In this document: piece after piece, positions 8,994 to 20,169 of the stretch | Layout: every line of letters begins with the position of its first letter | Position numbering within the stretch: the first letter of the stretch is position 1 | DNA from: Methylobacterium sp. E-045 | Lineage (GTDB): Bacteria > Pseudomonadota > Alphaproteobacteria > Rhizobiales > Beijerinckiaceae | Assembly: GCF_022829685.1 (NCBI RefSeq) | Contig: NZ_JAKSYE010000086.1 | Location: forward strand, 186,001 to 250,000 | DNA: 64,000 nt | Direction of reading: 5' to 3' | Program-made: the position numbers and the translations under genes | The notes under the pieces: generated by a model | The model's database searches: none | Told to the model about the DNA's origin: nothing | Seen by the model: the letters and a program-made list of their open reading frames with translations, nothing else

Positions 8994-9353
8994 GCGTTCT
9001 CGCCGTTTTCATCTCTATGGCGCGCCCTGGCGGGTCCGCTATCGGACCCTGTGGTGGGCGCGGCCGGTCCGAGGCTGGCGCGTGAACCCGGCGCCCCCCG
9101 GGTCGCGCAGCATGCCCCCGAAGCGGCGTCGCGCCGCTTCCGATCGAAGGCGGTCCCTTACACGAGGGGGGGGTGGCGGGCAACCTTGGCCGCGCTCGCG
9201 CCTTCGTGCGGTGCCGCATCAAGCCGGACCATTCCGTGATCGCGCCCGCTGACCTACATGCGGGCGCACGCCCTGCCGGTCGCGCGCGCCCATCGCTTCC
9301 TCCCGAGATGCGGCGCGGGACATGCTCAGCAAGGCCGTCAGAAGGTAGCGAGA
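8994..9353. other. divergent intergenic region, acpXL / AI-2E permease
   Basis: No convincing gene in these 360 nt. A small perfect hairpin, GGGTCCG-CTAT-CGGACCC at 9032-9049, lies 39 nt upstream of the acpXL start and would be in its leader. A run of eight G occurs near 9168. Promoters for both flanking genes should lie here, but I cannot point to clear -35/-10 boxes. Confidence 0.5.
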
Positions 9354-10478
9354 ATGGAAGTGCCCTTTTCCCCCGCCGGTGCCGCGGAGCCGCCGGTGGA
9401 CCGCCGCAGCCGCGCCCAGGGAGGCGCGCGCATTACCCTGGTCCTGGCGCTTTCCGCCCTCGGCCTGTGGGTGCTCCACCCGTTCCTGCCGGCGCTGGCC
9501 TGGGCCGTGATCCTCGCCATCGCGCTGTGGCCGCTCTACGCGAAGGCAGAGCGACGTTGGCCGCCGGGCGGCCACAACATCCTGCTGCCGAGCCTGTTCA
9601 CCCTGGCGGTGGCCCTGGTCTTCCTCGCGCCCCTGGTGGTCCTTGGGGTCCAGGCGGCGCGGGAGGCGCACGACGCGATGGCCTGGGCAAAGTCGGCGGA
9701 GCAGAACGGCATTCCCGTACCTGAATTCGTGTCCCACCTGCCCTACGGCGCGGCCAGGATCAGCGCCTGGTGGAGCGAGACTCTCAGCCATCCGTCCGCC
9801 GGTTCCGAAATCCTGCACAAGCTCGACAATGCGACGACGATCGGCCTGACCAAGAGCCTCGGGGCTCAAGTGGTTCGCCGGGTTGTGCTATTCGGGTTCA
9901 CTCTGCTGACGCTGTTCTTCCTGTTCCGCGACGGACGGGGACTCATCGCCCAGTCGCTGACGGCGAGCGCCCGCCTGTTCGGCCCGCGCGGCGAGCGGGT
10001 GGCGCGCCAGATGGTCGCCTCCGTCCACGGCACCGTCGACGGGCTCGTCCTGGTCGGCCTCGGCGAAGGCGTTCTCCTTGGAATCGTTTACTATTTTGCG
10101 GGCGTTCCGCATCCGGTCCTGCTCGGCGCGCTGACGGCGGTGGCGGCGATGATCCCGTTCGGAGCGCCGCTGGTCTTCGGTATCGCCTCTCTGATCCTGC
10201 TCGCCGGCGGCGCGGTGATCCCGGCGGCGGTGGTCGTGGCGGCGGGCTTCGTCGTCACCTTCGTCGCCGACCATTTCGTCCGGCCGGTGCTGATCGGCGG
10301 CACCACCCGCCTGCCCTTCCTCTGGGTGCTCCTCGGGATCCTCGGCGGCGTCGAGACGTTCGGCCTGCTCGGCCTGTTCCTCGGCCCGGCGGTGATGGCG
10401 GCCCTGGTGCTGCTGTGGCGGGACTTCACCGATGGGGACGCGGCGCAGGCCGCATCCCGAGGCCCCCGCGGACCGTAA
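9354..10478 (+). CDS. AI-2E family transporter (PerM/YdiK-like permease)
   Basis: 374-residue polytopic inner-membrane protein of the AI-2E transporter superfamily. About eight hydrophobic segments are visible: two near the N-terminus, one pair after residue ~65, and a block from residue ~180 to the end rich in G-x-x-x-G. Members export small molecules or act as Na+/H+ antiporters, and the substrate here is unknown. The frame extends upstream to 9258, but ATG at 9354 is preceded by a GAAGGTAG-like ribosome site and gives the usual short cytoplasmic N-terminus. It converges with acnA across a shared hairpin terminator. Confidence 0.8.
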   Translation: MEVPFSPAGAAEPPVDRRSRAQGGARITLVLALSALGLWVLHPFLPALAWAVILAIALWPLYAKAERRWPPGGHNILLPSLFTLAVALVFLAPLVVLGVQAAREAHDAMAWAKSAEQNGIPVPEFVSHLPYGAARISAWWSETLSHPSAGSEILHKLDNATTIGLTKSLGAQVVRRVVLFGFTLLTLFFLFRDGRGLIAQSLTASARLFGPRGERVARQMVASVHGTVDGLVLVGLGEGVLLGIVYYFAGVPHPVLLGALTAVAAMIPFGAPLVFGIASLILLAGGAVIPAAVVVAAGFVVTFVADHFVRPVLIGGTTRLPFLWVLLGILGGVETFGLLGLFLGPAVMAALVLLWRDFTDGDAAQAASRGPRGP

Positions 10479-10582
10479 TTCGGCCCGCCGGCAACCGCCA
10501 TGGGCCGGCCCGAACGACCGCCATCGGACGGTGTTTCGAAGAATTACGAAGCCGGCTCAGATTCCGGTGGGATATCCGGGTC

Positions 10583-10616
10583 GGAAGGCCCCTCCCTCGA
10601 GCGGGAGGGGCCTTCC
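10583..10616. terminator. bidirectional hairpin terminator between AI-2E permease and acnA
   Basis: A perfect 14-bp stem (GGAAGGCCCCTCCC at 10583-10596 and its complement at 10603-10616) with a 6-nt loop lies in the gap of two convergent genes, 13 nt beyond the acnA stop. There is no long U run, but the strength and position fit a terminator serving both strands. Confidence 0.75.
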
Positions 10617-10629
10617 TCGCATCGTGGCC

Positions 10630-13329
<2,700 letters not shown>

Positions 13330-13613
13330 GGCGGATCTCTTCCTCACGAGCGGTTGTCGAACACGCGCAGGCATGACCTGCGCCACGAAGTCGTGTTCGG
13401 CTGGAGCGCTTCTAAAAAAAGCGCGCGCCGCTCCGGGGGTGCCCGGACAGGATGTTGCGCGACGAGCGATTTGGACGCTCGGGACTCGCGCGGCGCAGCC
13501 TGCCCTCCGTATAGAACACTTCGAAACTGGCCGCTACGCCCTGCCGTGACACGCGTGCGGGAGTGTCGGGCTTCGCGTGGACGCGGGGGCGGGCTCGGGT
13601 TAAGCAGGCGGCC

Positions 13614-13847
13614 ATGCCGGAGCATTCCATGATCGCCTTTCGCCTGCCCCCGGAAATCGAAGCGCATATGGATGCGCAAGGTCGGCGGACAGGCCGAGGC
13701 GCGCGTGAAAACGCCCGCGACGCGATCTTGGATCACCTTGAGGATCGTGCGGACGTTCACATCGCCGAGCGGCGGCTTGCCGACCTGAAGACGGGGAAGA
13801 GCGACTCCGTTCCCCTCTCGGAACTCCTGGCTCGGTACGCCTTGTGA
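13614..13847 (+). CDS. RelB-like ribbon-helix-helix antitoxin, orphan
   Basis: 77-residue protein beginning M-P-E-H-S-M-I-A-F-R-L-P-P-E, the short DNA-binding beta strand of a ribbon-helix-helix fold. This is followed by helices and a C-terminal A-E-R-R-L-A-D-L-K-T-G-K segment typical of RelB/DUF6290 antitoxins. Such antitoxins sit directly upstream of a ParE/RelE toxin, but no toxin frame follows within the next 400 nt, only palindromic repeat DNA and ccmA. It is therefore either a solitary regulator or the remains of a module whose toxin was lost. ATG at 13629 is an alternative start. Confidence 0.7.
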   Translation: MPEHSMIAFRLPPEIEAHMDAQGRRTGRGARENARDAILDHLEDRADVHIAERRLADLKTGKSDSVPLSELLARYAL

Positions 13848-13976
13848 TCGCGGCCATCGCGCACGATCCTCTTACCCTTGCGATGCAGGGGGTTGCTCCA
13901 TCCACGAAACTGTCAACGAGTGAGGACCCTCACGTCGGTATGAGGCGCGACGGGCGCCCTCTCCTGGCTACGGCAT

Positions 13977-14155
13977 TCACACGTCTCGCGGGCCGCTCGG
14001 GTCCCCTCTCCTGGAAGGAGAGGGACAGGGTGAGGTGTGTGACCTCTGCGGAGATGGACCACACCTCACCCCAGCCCTCTCCTTCCAGGAGAGGGAGTTC
14101 CGCTGCGCCTCATGCGAACCCTCCTGGATCGAGGGAACGACTGTCGAGCAGATGC
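13977..14155. repeat. palindromic intergenic repeat, copy 1
   Basis: A composite palindrome. CCCTCTCCT-GGA-AGGAGAGGG and CCCTCTCCT-TCC-AGGAGAGGG hairpins flank an inner inverted repeat, GGGTGAGGTGTG ... CACACCTCACCC. It ends in a GCGCCTCATGCGAACCCTC...GTCGAGCAGATG tail that also occurs at 47280-47370 and, inverted, at 60395-60440. It fills much of the 424-nt gap upstream of ccmA. No gene is supported here. Confidence 0.7.
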
Positions 14156-14271
14156 ACGAATCCAGTAGCCTTCCAGGCGAGGGAACTCGCGCCGCCCGCA
14201 CGAGACGTGAAAGCCGCAGATGCCGTGAGCAGTTGGAAGCGTACCTTTGCCGTCGGCCGGCAGGGATCTCC

Positions 14272-14928
14272 GTGCGGCTGACCGCCACCAACCTCGCCGC
14301 CCGCCGCTCCGGCCGCCGCATCTTTTCGGGTCTGTCCTTCGCCCTCGGCCCCGGCGAGGCACTGATGGTGACGGGACGCAACGGCGCGGGAAAATCGACC
14401 CTGCTCAGCGTGCTCGCCGGACGGCTGAAGCCCGATGCCGGCACCCTCGCGGTCGCCAATATGGGCGAGGCGACGCTTCCCGAATGTCTCCACGTGGTCG
14501 GCCATCGCGACGGGTTGAAGAGCCCGCTGACGGCGGAGGAGAACCTCGTCTTCGCCCGCGACCTCCTCGGCGCGCCCACCGCGAGTCCGGCCGAGGCGCT
14601 GAAGGAACTCGGCCTCGGCCATGCCCTGCGGCTACCGGTGGCCTACCTCTCCGCCGGCCAGCGCCGCCGCGTCGCCCTCGCCCGGCTTCTCGTCTGCCGA
14701 CGCCCGCTCTGGCTCCTCGACGAGCCGACGGCGGCCCTCGACACGGCCTCCCAGGCCGTGCTCGCCGGATTGATGGCCCGGCACCGGGCCGAGGGCGGCC
14801 TCATCGTCGCTGCCACCCACCAGTCCCTCGGCCTGGACGATGCCCGCGAGTTGCGCATCGACGCGGCGCCGAAGCCGGCATCCCCCTCGCACGACGCGTG
14901 TCCGGCCGCCTCGGAGGTGTGGTGGTGA
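14272..14928 (+). CDS. ccmA: heme exporter ATP-binding protein CcmA
   Basis: 218-residue ABC ATPase of cytochrome c maturation system I. It works with CcmB (and CcmC/CcmD) to release holo-CcmE from the heme-loading complex. Walker A is G-R-N-G-A-G-K-S-T, the signature is L-S-A-G-Q-R-R-R-V-A-L-A-R, and Walker B is L-W-L-L-D-E-P-T. The frame is open far upstream through repeat DNA, so I choose GTG 14272, preceded by CAGGGAT, which gives the standard V-R-L-T-A-T-N-L start. It overlaps or abuts ccmB. Confidence 0.9.
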   Translation: MRLTATNLAARRSGRRIFSGLSFALGPGEALMVTGRNGAGKSTLLSVLAGRLKPDAGTLAVANMGEATLPECLHVVGHRDGLKSPLTAEENLVFARDLLGAPTASPAEALKELGLGHALRLPVAYLSAGQRRRVALARLLVCRRPLWLLDEPTAALDTASQAVLAGLMARHRAEGGLIVAATHQSLGLDDARELRIDAAPKPASPSHDACPAASEVWW

Positions 14929-14936
14929 TCCGCGTG

Positions 14937-15593
14937 ATGCGCGCCCTCATCGCCCGCGACCTGCAGCTCGCCGCCCGCGTGGGCGGCTCGGGCGCCCTGT
15001 CGCTGGTGTTCTTCCTGATGATCGTCGCCCTGGTGCCCTTCGCCCTCGGCCCCGACCTCAACCTGCTCTCGCGCATCGGTCCGGCCATCCTCTGGCTCGC
15101 GGCGGTGCTCGCCACCCTGATCGGCCTCGACCGCCTGTTCCAGGCCGACGAGGAGGACGGCTCCCTCGACCTGATGACGGGAGCCCCCGCCCCCATGGAG
15201 ATGGTGGTGCTGGCCAAGGTCGTGGCCCATTGGCTCACCACCGGCCTGCCCCTGGCCCTGGCCTCGCCGCTCTTCGGCCTGCTGGTGGCCCTCGACGGCA
15301 CGGCCATGGGCGCCACCGCCCTCACCCTGCTGGTGGGGACGCCGGCGCTCACCTTCATCGGCGCGGTGGGGGCCGCGCTCACCGCCTCGATCCGTCGCGG
15401 CGGCCTGATCCTCGCCGTGCTCGTCCTGCCGCTGATGATCCCGACGCTGATCTTCGGCGTCTCGGCCACCGAGGCGGCGTCCGGCGGCACGGTGCCGTTC
15501 ACGACGCCCCTGCTGATCCTGTCGGCCCTCAGCCTGATCGCGGCGGTGATCGGGACCTTCGCGGCGGCGGCGGCCTTGCGCTGGTCGGAATAG
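14937..15593 (+). CDS. ccmB: heme exporter permease CcmB
   Basis: 218-residue integral membrane protein with six hydrophobic segments and the normal CcmB length. It forms the membrane part of the CcmAB ABC complex in cytochrome c biogenesis. The Q-A-D-E-E-D-G-S-L-D-L motif after the second membrane segment is typical of CcmB. ATG 14937 is the likely start, with in-frame GTG codons at 14919-14934 as alternatives overlapping the ccmA stop. ccmC normally follows directly, but here it lies 26.6 kb away. Confidence 0.9.
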   Translation: MRALIARDLQLAARVGGSGALSLVFFLMIVALVPFALGPDLNLLSRIGPAILWLAAVLATLIGLDRLFQADEEDGSLDLMTGAPAPMEMVVLAKVVAHWLTTGLPLALASPLFGLLVALDGTAMGATALTLLVGTPALTFIGAVGAALTASIRRGGLILAVLVLPLMIPTLIFGVSATEAASGGTVPFTTPLLILSALSLIAAVIGTFAAAAALRWSE

Positions 15594-15933
15594 GAACGCC
15601 CGGTCGAGGGATCGGGGTGCCCGACCCCGGTCCGGACGGTCTCCTTATCCACTCCAGTGGTGAAAATCCGACGTTTGGTACCCGCTGCCGGGGCTGCTTT
15701 CGACCCATAGGAGGCCCTGCGATGGTCCACTTCCGGGTCGCTTGGTAGGCAAAGCCCTACGACTGGAACGGGTGGATTTTTGTCGGTCCGCTTCCGAGAG
15801 GATGGGTCGCAGGAACGAACGTTTGCCCGGGGAACGCGAGGGGGCCACTCCACGCACAGATCGGTCATCATGCCGAACGCAGATGCCCTTTTCGCAAGGA
15901 GAGAGGCCGTCTTCGGGTCGACCGGATGGTCGT
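15594..15933. other. intergenic region after ccmB (left edge of the inserted segment)
   Basis: 340 nt without a supportable gene between ccmB and the convergent LysR gene. This is where ccmC would be expected. No tRNA, integrase fragment or clear direct repeat with the right edge (42014-42182) was recognised by eye. Confidence 0.5.
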
Positions 15934-16839
15934 TCAATCTCGTTGCGCGCCCGTGGCGACGAGCCAGTCGACGAATGCCGTGAGGGTCGACGTCTTGTCC
16001 GCGTCGTTCGGAACGAGAGCCACGTAGCCGGGGCGCGGGACGACGATCTCCGGGAACGGAGCAACGAGCCGTCCGGACGCCAGGTCGCCGGATAGGACGG
16101 GCAAAGGCCCGAGGCCGTAGCCGAGCCCGTCCGCCGTCGCCTGCAGCGCGACGAAGTAGTGGTCGAACGTCCGGCGGATGCTCGTATCGGGGGGAAGACC
16201 GGCGGCGGCGAGCCAATCGCTCCAATCGCCCGGCCGCGTCTCGCTCGTCAGCAGCGTGGCGCCTTCGAGGTCGTGCGGGGTGCGCAGGGGGCGGGCAGTG
16301 AGCAGGGACGGACTCGCCACCAGGGTGTTGGCCTCCCGGAGGAAGGGGACCGCGCGGTAGGCGCCCCAGGGATGGTGCGCCCCCGTTCCGATGCGCGGTT
16401 CGCGCCGGACGGCGAGGTCGAAACCGCCGCGCAAGGCATTGTGCAGGGTCGTCGTCGTCGTGACGACCACCTCGGCCTCCGGTCGCGCCGCGTGAAAGCC
16501 GGCCAGGCGCGGGATCAGCCAGCGCATCGCGAAGGTCGTGGGCGTGCTCACCCGCAAGGTCCGTGGCGCGAGGGGCCGGCCGCAAATCTCGGCCGCCGCG
16601 TCGAGCCTGTCGAAGGTGAGGCTGACGGCTTCCGCGAAGGCCCGGGCTGCGGGCGTCGGGACGACCCTCCGACCGACCCGTACGAACAGGCGCTGGCCGA
16701 ACCACGCCTCCAGCACGGCGACCTGACGGCTGACGGCTCCGTGGGTCAGGCCGAGTTCAGCCGCCGCGGCGGCGTGACTGCCCGCCCGGGCGGCGACCTC
16801 GAAGACGCGCAGGGCATGGAGGGGGGGAAGACGGCGCAT
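15934..16839 (-). CDS. LysR-family regulator (GcvA-like)
   Basis: 301-residue LysR-type regulator. The N-terminal winged helix-turn-helix (residues ~8-65) includes G-S-H-A-A-A-A-A-E-L-G-L-T-H-G-A-V-S-R, the GcvA/AmpR style of recognition helix. The remainder is the periplasmic-binding-like effector domain. It is divergent from the MFS gene at 16967 across a 127-nt gap, so it most likely controls that transporter and itself. The inducer is unknown. Confidence 0.85.
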   Translation of the reverse strand: MRRLPPLHALRVFEVAARAGSHAAAAAELGLTHGAVSRQVAVLEAWFGQRLFVRVGRRVVPTPAARAFAEAVSLTFDRLDAAAEICGRPLAPRTLRVSTPTTFAMRWLIPRLAGFHAARPEAEVVVTTTTTLHNALRGGFDLAVRREPRIGTGAHHPWGAYRAVPFLREANTLVASPSLLTARPLRTPHDLEGATLLTSETRPGDWSDWLAAAGLPPDTSIRRTFDHYFVALQATADGLGYGLGPLPVLSGDLASGRLVAPFPEIVVPRPGYVALVPNDADKTSTLTAFVDWLVATGAQRD

Positions 16840-16966
16840 CGGACCTCCGTTTTCGCATCCGTGAGTTTAGCGCACGGGTAGCGTGAGTCGAACGGTCCTC
16901 ATCGCGGGATCTTCACGGGTGTAGCCCTCCCGTTATTGGTTGCTGGCAGCCGTGGACGGGGGATCG

Positions 16967-18205
16967 ATGTCGACGACTATCGCGGGATCCGACGACGGGG
17001 CCATGGGCCCGACGGACGGGGCGGGCGACAGCCGCGCGCCCCGGCGGACGCGCACCCTCGCCACGATCGGCGTCAATCACGCCCTGCACGACGGCTACAC
17101 CGACCTGATCTACGTTCTGCTGCCGGTCTGGCAGGCCGAGTTCGGCCTCGGCTACGTCGCGCTCGCACTGGTGCGCTCGCTCTATGGTGGCGCGCTGGCC
17201 GGCCTGCAGATGCCCGCCACGACCCTGGCCCGGATGCTCGGTGCACGCGTTGTTCTGATCCTCGGCACGTTGCTCGGTGCGGGCGGCTACGCGCTGGCTG
17301 GTGCATCGGGTGGTCTTGTCGGCCTCTGCGTCGCCCTGGCGCTCTCCGGCGCGGGCAGCAGCACCCAACATCCCCTCGCCTCGGCGGTGATCGCCCGGGC
17401 CTACGGGAAAGAGGCAAGGGGACCGCTCGGTACCTACAACTTCGCCGGCGATCTCGGAAAGGCAGCGCTACCCGCACTCGCCGGTTTCCTTCTCGGCCGC
17501 GTCGACTGGCGCTTCGTGCTCTGGCTCGCTGCCGGCCTTGGGGGTGTCGTCGCATTCGGGGTCGCCATCTTGCTGCCCCGTGAGCCCGTCCCGCGCGAGG
17601 AACCGTCGGAGCGCACCCAAGCGGCCGTGCCCGGTGACCCGTCGACGGGCCAGACCGGCTTCGGGCTCCTCGTGGCAATCGGCATGCTCGACAACGCCGC
17701 ACGGCCGGCCTTTCTCGTCTACCTGCCGTTCCTGCTGCAGGAGAAGGGAGCGGTCCTCGCGACAGTGGGTGTCGCGTTCGGCCTGACGGCCGTCGGCGGT
17801 GCGTTGGGCAAGGCGATCTTTGGCCGGCTCGGGGAACGCTTCGGGGTGGCGCGCTGCGTGATCCTCTCTGAAGCAGGCACGGCGGTCGCAATTCTGCTGG
17901 TCATCGCGCTCCCGCTCGCCCCCGCCCTCGCGGTCCTGCCCCTCCTCGGCCTGATGCTGAACGGAACGTCCTCCGTGCTCTACGGAACCGTGCCGGAACT
18001 CGCCCCGCGCGGTCGCGTCGAGCACGCCTTCGCGGTCTTCTACACCTGGACGTTGGGAGGCAGCGCGCTCGCGACGCTCCTGCTCTATGGCCCGCTGGGC
18101 GATGCGGTTGGACCGCGTTGGGCCGCTGTCGCGGCCGCGGCCACGGCCTTCGCCGTCGTCCCGATCATGCTCGTTCTGTCGCCGCACCTCGCAAGGAAAC
18201 CCTGA
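16967..18205 (+). CDS. MFS efflux transporter (fosmidomycin-resistance Fsr-like)
   Basis: 412-residue major facilitator protein with about 12 membrane segments. The N-H-A-L-H-D-G-Y-T-D-L-I-Y-V-L-L-P start of the first membrane helix and the L-V-R-S-L-Y-G-G-A segment resemble Fsr-type exporters. Drug or metabolite export is inferred from family only. ATG 16967 follows a GGGGGA ribosome site; a TTG at 16940 is in frame upstream. The divergent LysR gene is the probable regulator. Confidence 0.82.
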   Translation: MSTTIAGSDDGAMGPTDGAGDSRAPRRTRTLATIGVNHALHDGYTDLIYVLLPVWQAEFGLGYVALALVRSLYGGALAGLQMPATTLARMLGARVVLILGTLLGAGGYALAGASGGLVGLCVALALSGAGSSTQHPLASAVIARAYGKEARGPLGTYNFAGDLGKAALPALAGFLLGRVDWRFVLWLAAGLGGVVAFGVAILLPREPVPREEPSERTQAAVPGDPSTGQTGFGLLVAIGMLDNAARPAFLVYLPFLLQEKGAVLATVGVAFGLTAVGGALGKAIFGRLGERFGVARCVILSEAGTAVAILLVIALPLAPALAVLPLLGLMLNGTSSVLYGTVPELAPRGRVEHAFAVFYTWTLGGSALATLLLYGPLGDAVGPRWAAVAAAATAFAVVPIMLVLSPHLARKP

Positions 18206-18229
18206 ACTCTGTCCAAAACCCCGATGCCG

Positions 18230-18562
18230 CCGAGGGCGACCGCTGTCGCCAGACGCGCGGTGTCGGGCCTGGTCGACAGGAAGACTCCACGCTGGCCTTG
18301 CGGCGTACACGATTCCAGATCAGGCGTGGCGATGCTGACAAGGAGGCCGTCGGGCGACAGGAGCCCCCAGGACCGGTCCACGACCACCCCGCCGACGAGA
18401 TCGGCGACGAGATCGACGTCGCGCACAAGCTCCTCGAAGCTTTGCTGCCGATCGTCGATCACCGCGTCCGCGCCGAGGGCCCGGACCATGGGAGAGGCTC
18501 GTGGTCGAGGCCGTGGCATAGACCGTCGCGCCAGCCGCCTTCGCGAACTGAACGGCGAAGCC
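18230..18562 (-). pseudogene. remnant of a quinone oxidoreductase/zinc-type dehydrogenase
   Basis: On the minus strand, residues resembling the cofactor-domain part of a quinone oxidoreductase can be read: A-V-Q-F-A-K-A-A-G-A-T-V-Y-A-T-A-S in one frame up to about 18490. The sequence then continues with V-R-A-L-G-A-D-A-V-I-D, D-L-V-G-G and S-W-G-L-L-S-P-D-G in the next frame. The shift falls at CTCTCCCATGG near 18490. The N-terminal half is absent and the C-terminus runs into the end of the MFS gene. It is a decayed fragment, not an active enzyme. Confidence 0.6.
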
Positions 18563-18644
18563 GTCTCATCCAAGAGACGCTCGACGAGTTCCCGCCGTCC
18601 CCCAAGCCGGACCGATACAGCGACCTAGACGATGAGCCCCCGGT

Positions 18645-19535
18645 TCACAGGGTGGCTAGCTTTGCAATCAGCCATCGGCCCGCCGGGCCCGGTGGGCGCT
18701 CGATGGGGTAGACGGCCCACATCGGTAGGAACAGGCCGCCCTTGGGCAGGGCGGCGATGTCCAGCCGAACGAGTTGGCCGCCAGCCAGATCATCCTTGAC
18801 GACGTCGAGGGGCATCCCACCCCAACCGAGCCCCGAGCGCAGGAAGGCGTGCTTGGCCCCGAGATCCGCCAACCGCCAGGTCTTCGGTGAGAACACGCCG
18901 AACTCGCGCCCCTTGGTCAGCTCGCTCCGGTCGGTCAGCACCAGTTGGACATGCTCGGCCAGGTCGGACGTCGGGATCGTCCCGGTTCGGCGGGCGAGCG
19001 GATGCGCGGGCGAGGCGACCATCACCAACTCGATCTGGCACAACGCCTCGCGCGCGAGCTCGGGGGGCAGCAGGGGCGTGGCGCCGGCGACCGCGAAAGC
19101 GCAGCGTCCGTCGAGAACCGGCGCGATCACCGCGCCCAGGGTCTCGACCTGGATGCGCAGGGGGGGCGTGGGGAAGGCTGGCTGGAACGCGGCCACGGCG
19201 GCCGTCAGCACTTGGATCGGGAACAGGACGTCGAGCACGATGCTGACCTCCGGCTCCAGGCCGCCGGCGAGGTCCCGGGCGTGCGCCTTGAAGGTCTCGG
19301 CGGCCGCCACGGTCGCACGGGCATGGGCCAGCAACACGCCGCCGGCCTCGGTCAGGACCGGATAGCGGCTGGAGCGGTCGAACAGCTTGATGCCGGACTG
19401 AGCCTCAAGGTTGGCCATCGATTGGCTGACAAGGGACTGCGCGCGCCCGAGCTTGCGCCCGGCCGCCGAGAAGCTGCCGGTGTCGACTGCGGCGACGAAG
19501 GTCCGCAACTGGTCGAGGGTGAGCTGATCGAGCAT
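18645..19535 (-). CDS. LysR-family regulator
   Basis: 296-residue LysR-type regulator. The helix-turn-helix spans residues ~5-63 (L-D-Q-L-R-T-F-V-A-A-V-D-T-G-S-F-S-A-A-G), followed by a substrate-binding domain. It is divergent from the DoxX-like gene at 19651, with the flavin-dependent monooxygenase behind it, so those two are the natural targets. No clear T-N11-A box was picked out in the 115-nt gap. Confidence 0.85.
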   Translation of the reverse strand: MLDQLTLDQLRTFVAAVDTGSFSAAGRKLGRAQSLVSQSMANLEAQSGIKLFDRSSRYPVLTEAGGVLLAHARATVAAAETFKAHARDLAGGLEPEVSIVLDVLFPIQVLTAAVAAFQPAFPTPPLRIQVETLGAVIAPVLDGRCAFAVAGATPLLPPELAREALCQIELVMVASPAHPLARRTGTIPTSDLAEHVQLVLTDRSELTKGREFGVFSPKTWRLADLGAKHAFLRSGLGWGGMPLDVVKDDLAGGQLVRLDIAALPKGGLFLPMWAVYPIERPPGPAGRWLIAKLATL

Positions 19536-19650
19536 CCATCTGTCCAGGTGATGGGACGCATCGAAAGATAGAGGCTTCGAGGGGGGATGGAAGGAGCCTA
19601 GGACTCTTGCTCACAGCCAAGCCGCCTCCGCGGTCAACCTTCTCGAACGG

Positions 19651-20058
19651 ATGTCCGTCATGTCCCAGACCCTTACGGCCTCGACCGCCCCGTCGCGCAA
19701 GCTCAACATCGTCGCCTGGTCGCTGCAGGTGCTGCTCGCCCTGGTGTTCCTCGCCGCCGGCGGCGCCAAGCTCGCCGGGGTGCCCATGATGGTGCAGGTC
19801 TACGACCTCATCGGTGTCGGCCAGTGGTTCCGCATCGTCACCGGCCTCGTGGAGGTCGCCGGGGCCGTCGCGCTGCTGATCCCCGGATACGCCGCCCTTG
19901 CTGCCCTCTGGCTTGCCTGCACCATGGCGGGCGCCATTCTGGCCCATCTCACGGTCCTGCCCACGCCCGCAGCTCCGGCCGCCGTGCTGTTTGCCCTGAC
20001 GGCGACCTTGGCCTGGCTGCGCCGGGATCAGATCCTCGCGGTTCTCGGTCGCCGCTGA
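19651..20058 (+). CDS. DoxX-like membrane protein
   Basis: 135-residue protein with four hydrophobic segments, of the DoxX-like family. The F-L-A-A-G-G-A-K-L-A-G-V-P segment after helix 1 and the I-V-T-G-L-V-E-V-A-G-A segment are characteristic. Family members are small quinone- or thiol-linked membrane proteins of mostly unknown role. It lies 111 nt before the flavin-dependent monooxygenase and divergent from a LysR regulator. ATG 19660 is a second possible start. Confidence 0.78.
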   Translation: MSVMSQTLTASTAPSRKLNIVAWSLQVLLALVFLAAGGAKLAGVPMMVQVYDLIGVGQWFRIVTGLVEVAGAVALLIPGYAALAALWLACTMAGAILAHLTVLPTPAAPAAVLFALTATLAWLRRDQILAVLGRR

Positions 20059-20169
20059 GCCCTTGCCGACCGGGAGGTCGCGGCCGCCCGCCTCGGCCTC
20101 CCTCGTCCAAGGACGAACGACCCAACAGGTCCCCTTAGGTCCCGCGTTACGCAGCACAGGCCATCCGCC

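Noticed and set aside
9258..9353. Upstream extension of the AI-2E permease
   Set aside because: Arg/Ala-rich and not membrane-like; ATG 9354 has a better ribosome site and matches the family N-terminus.
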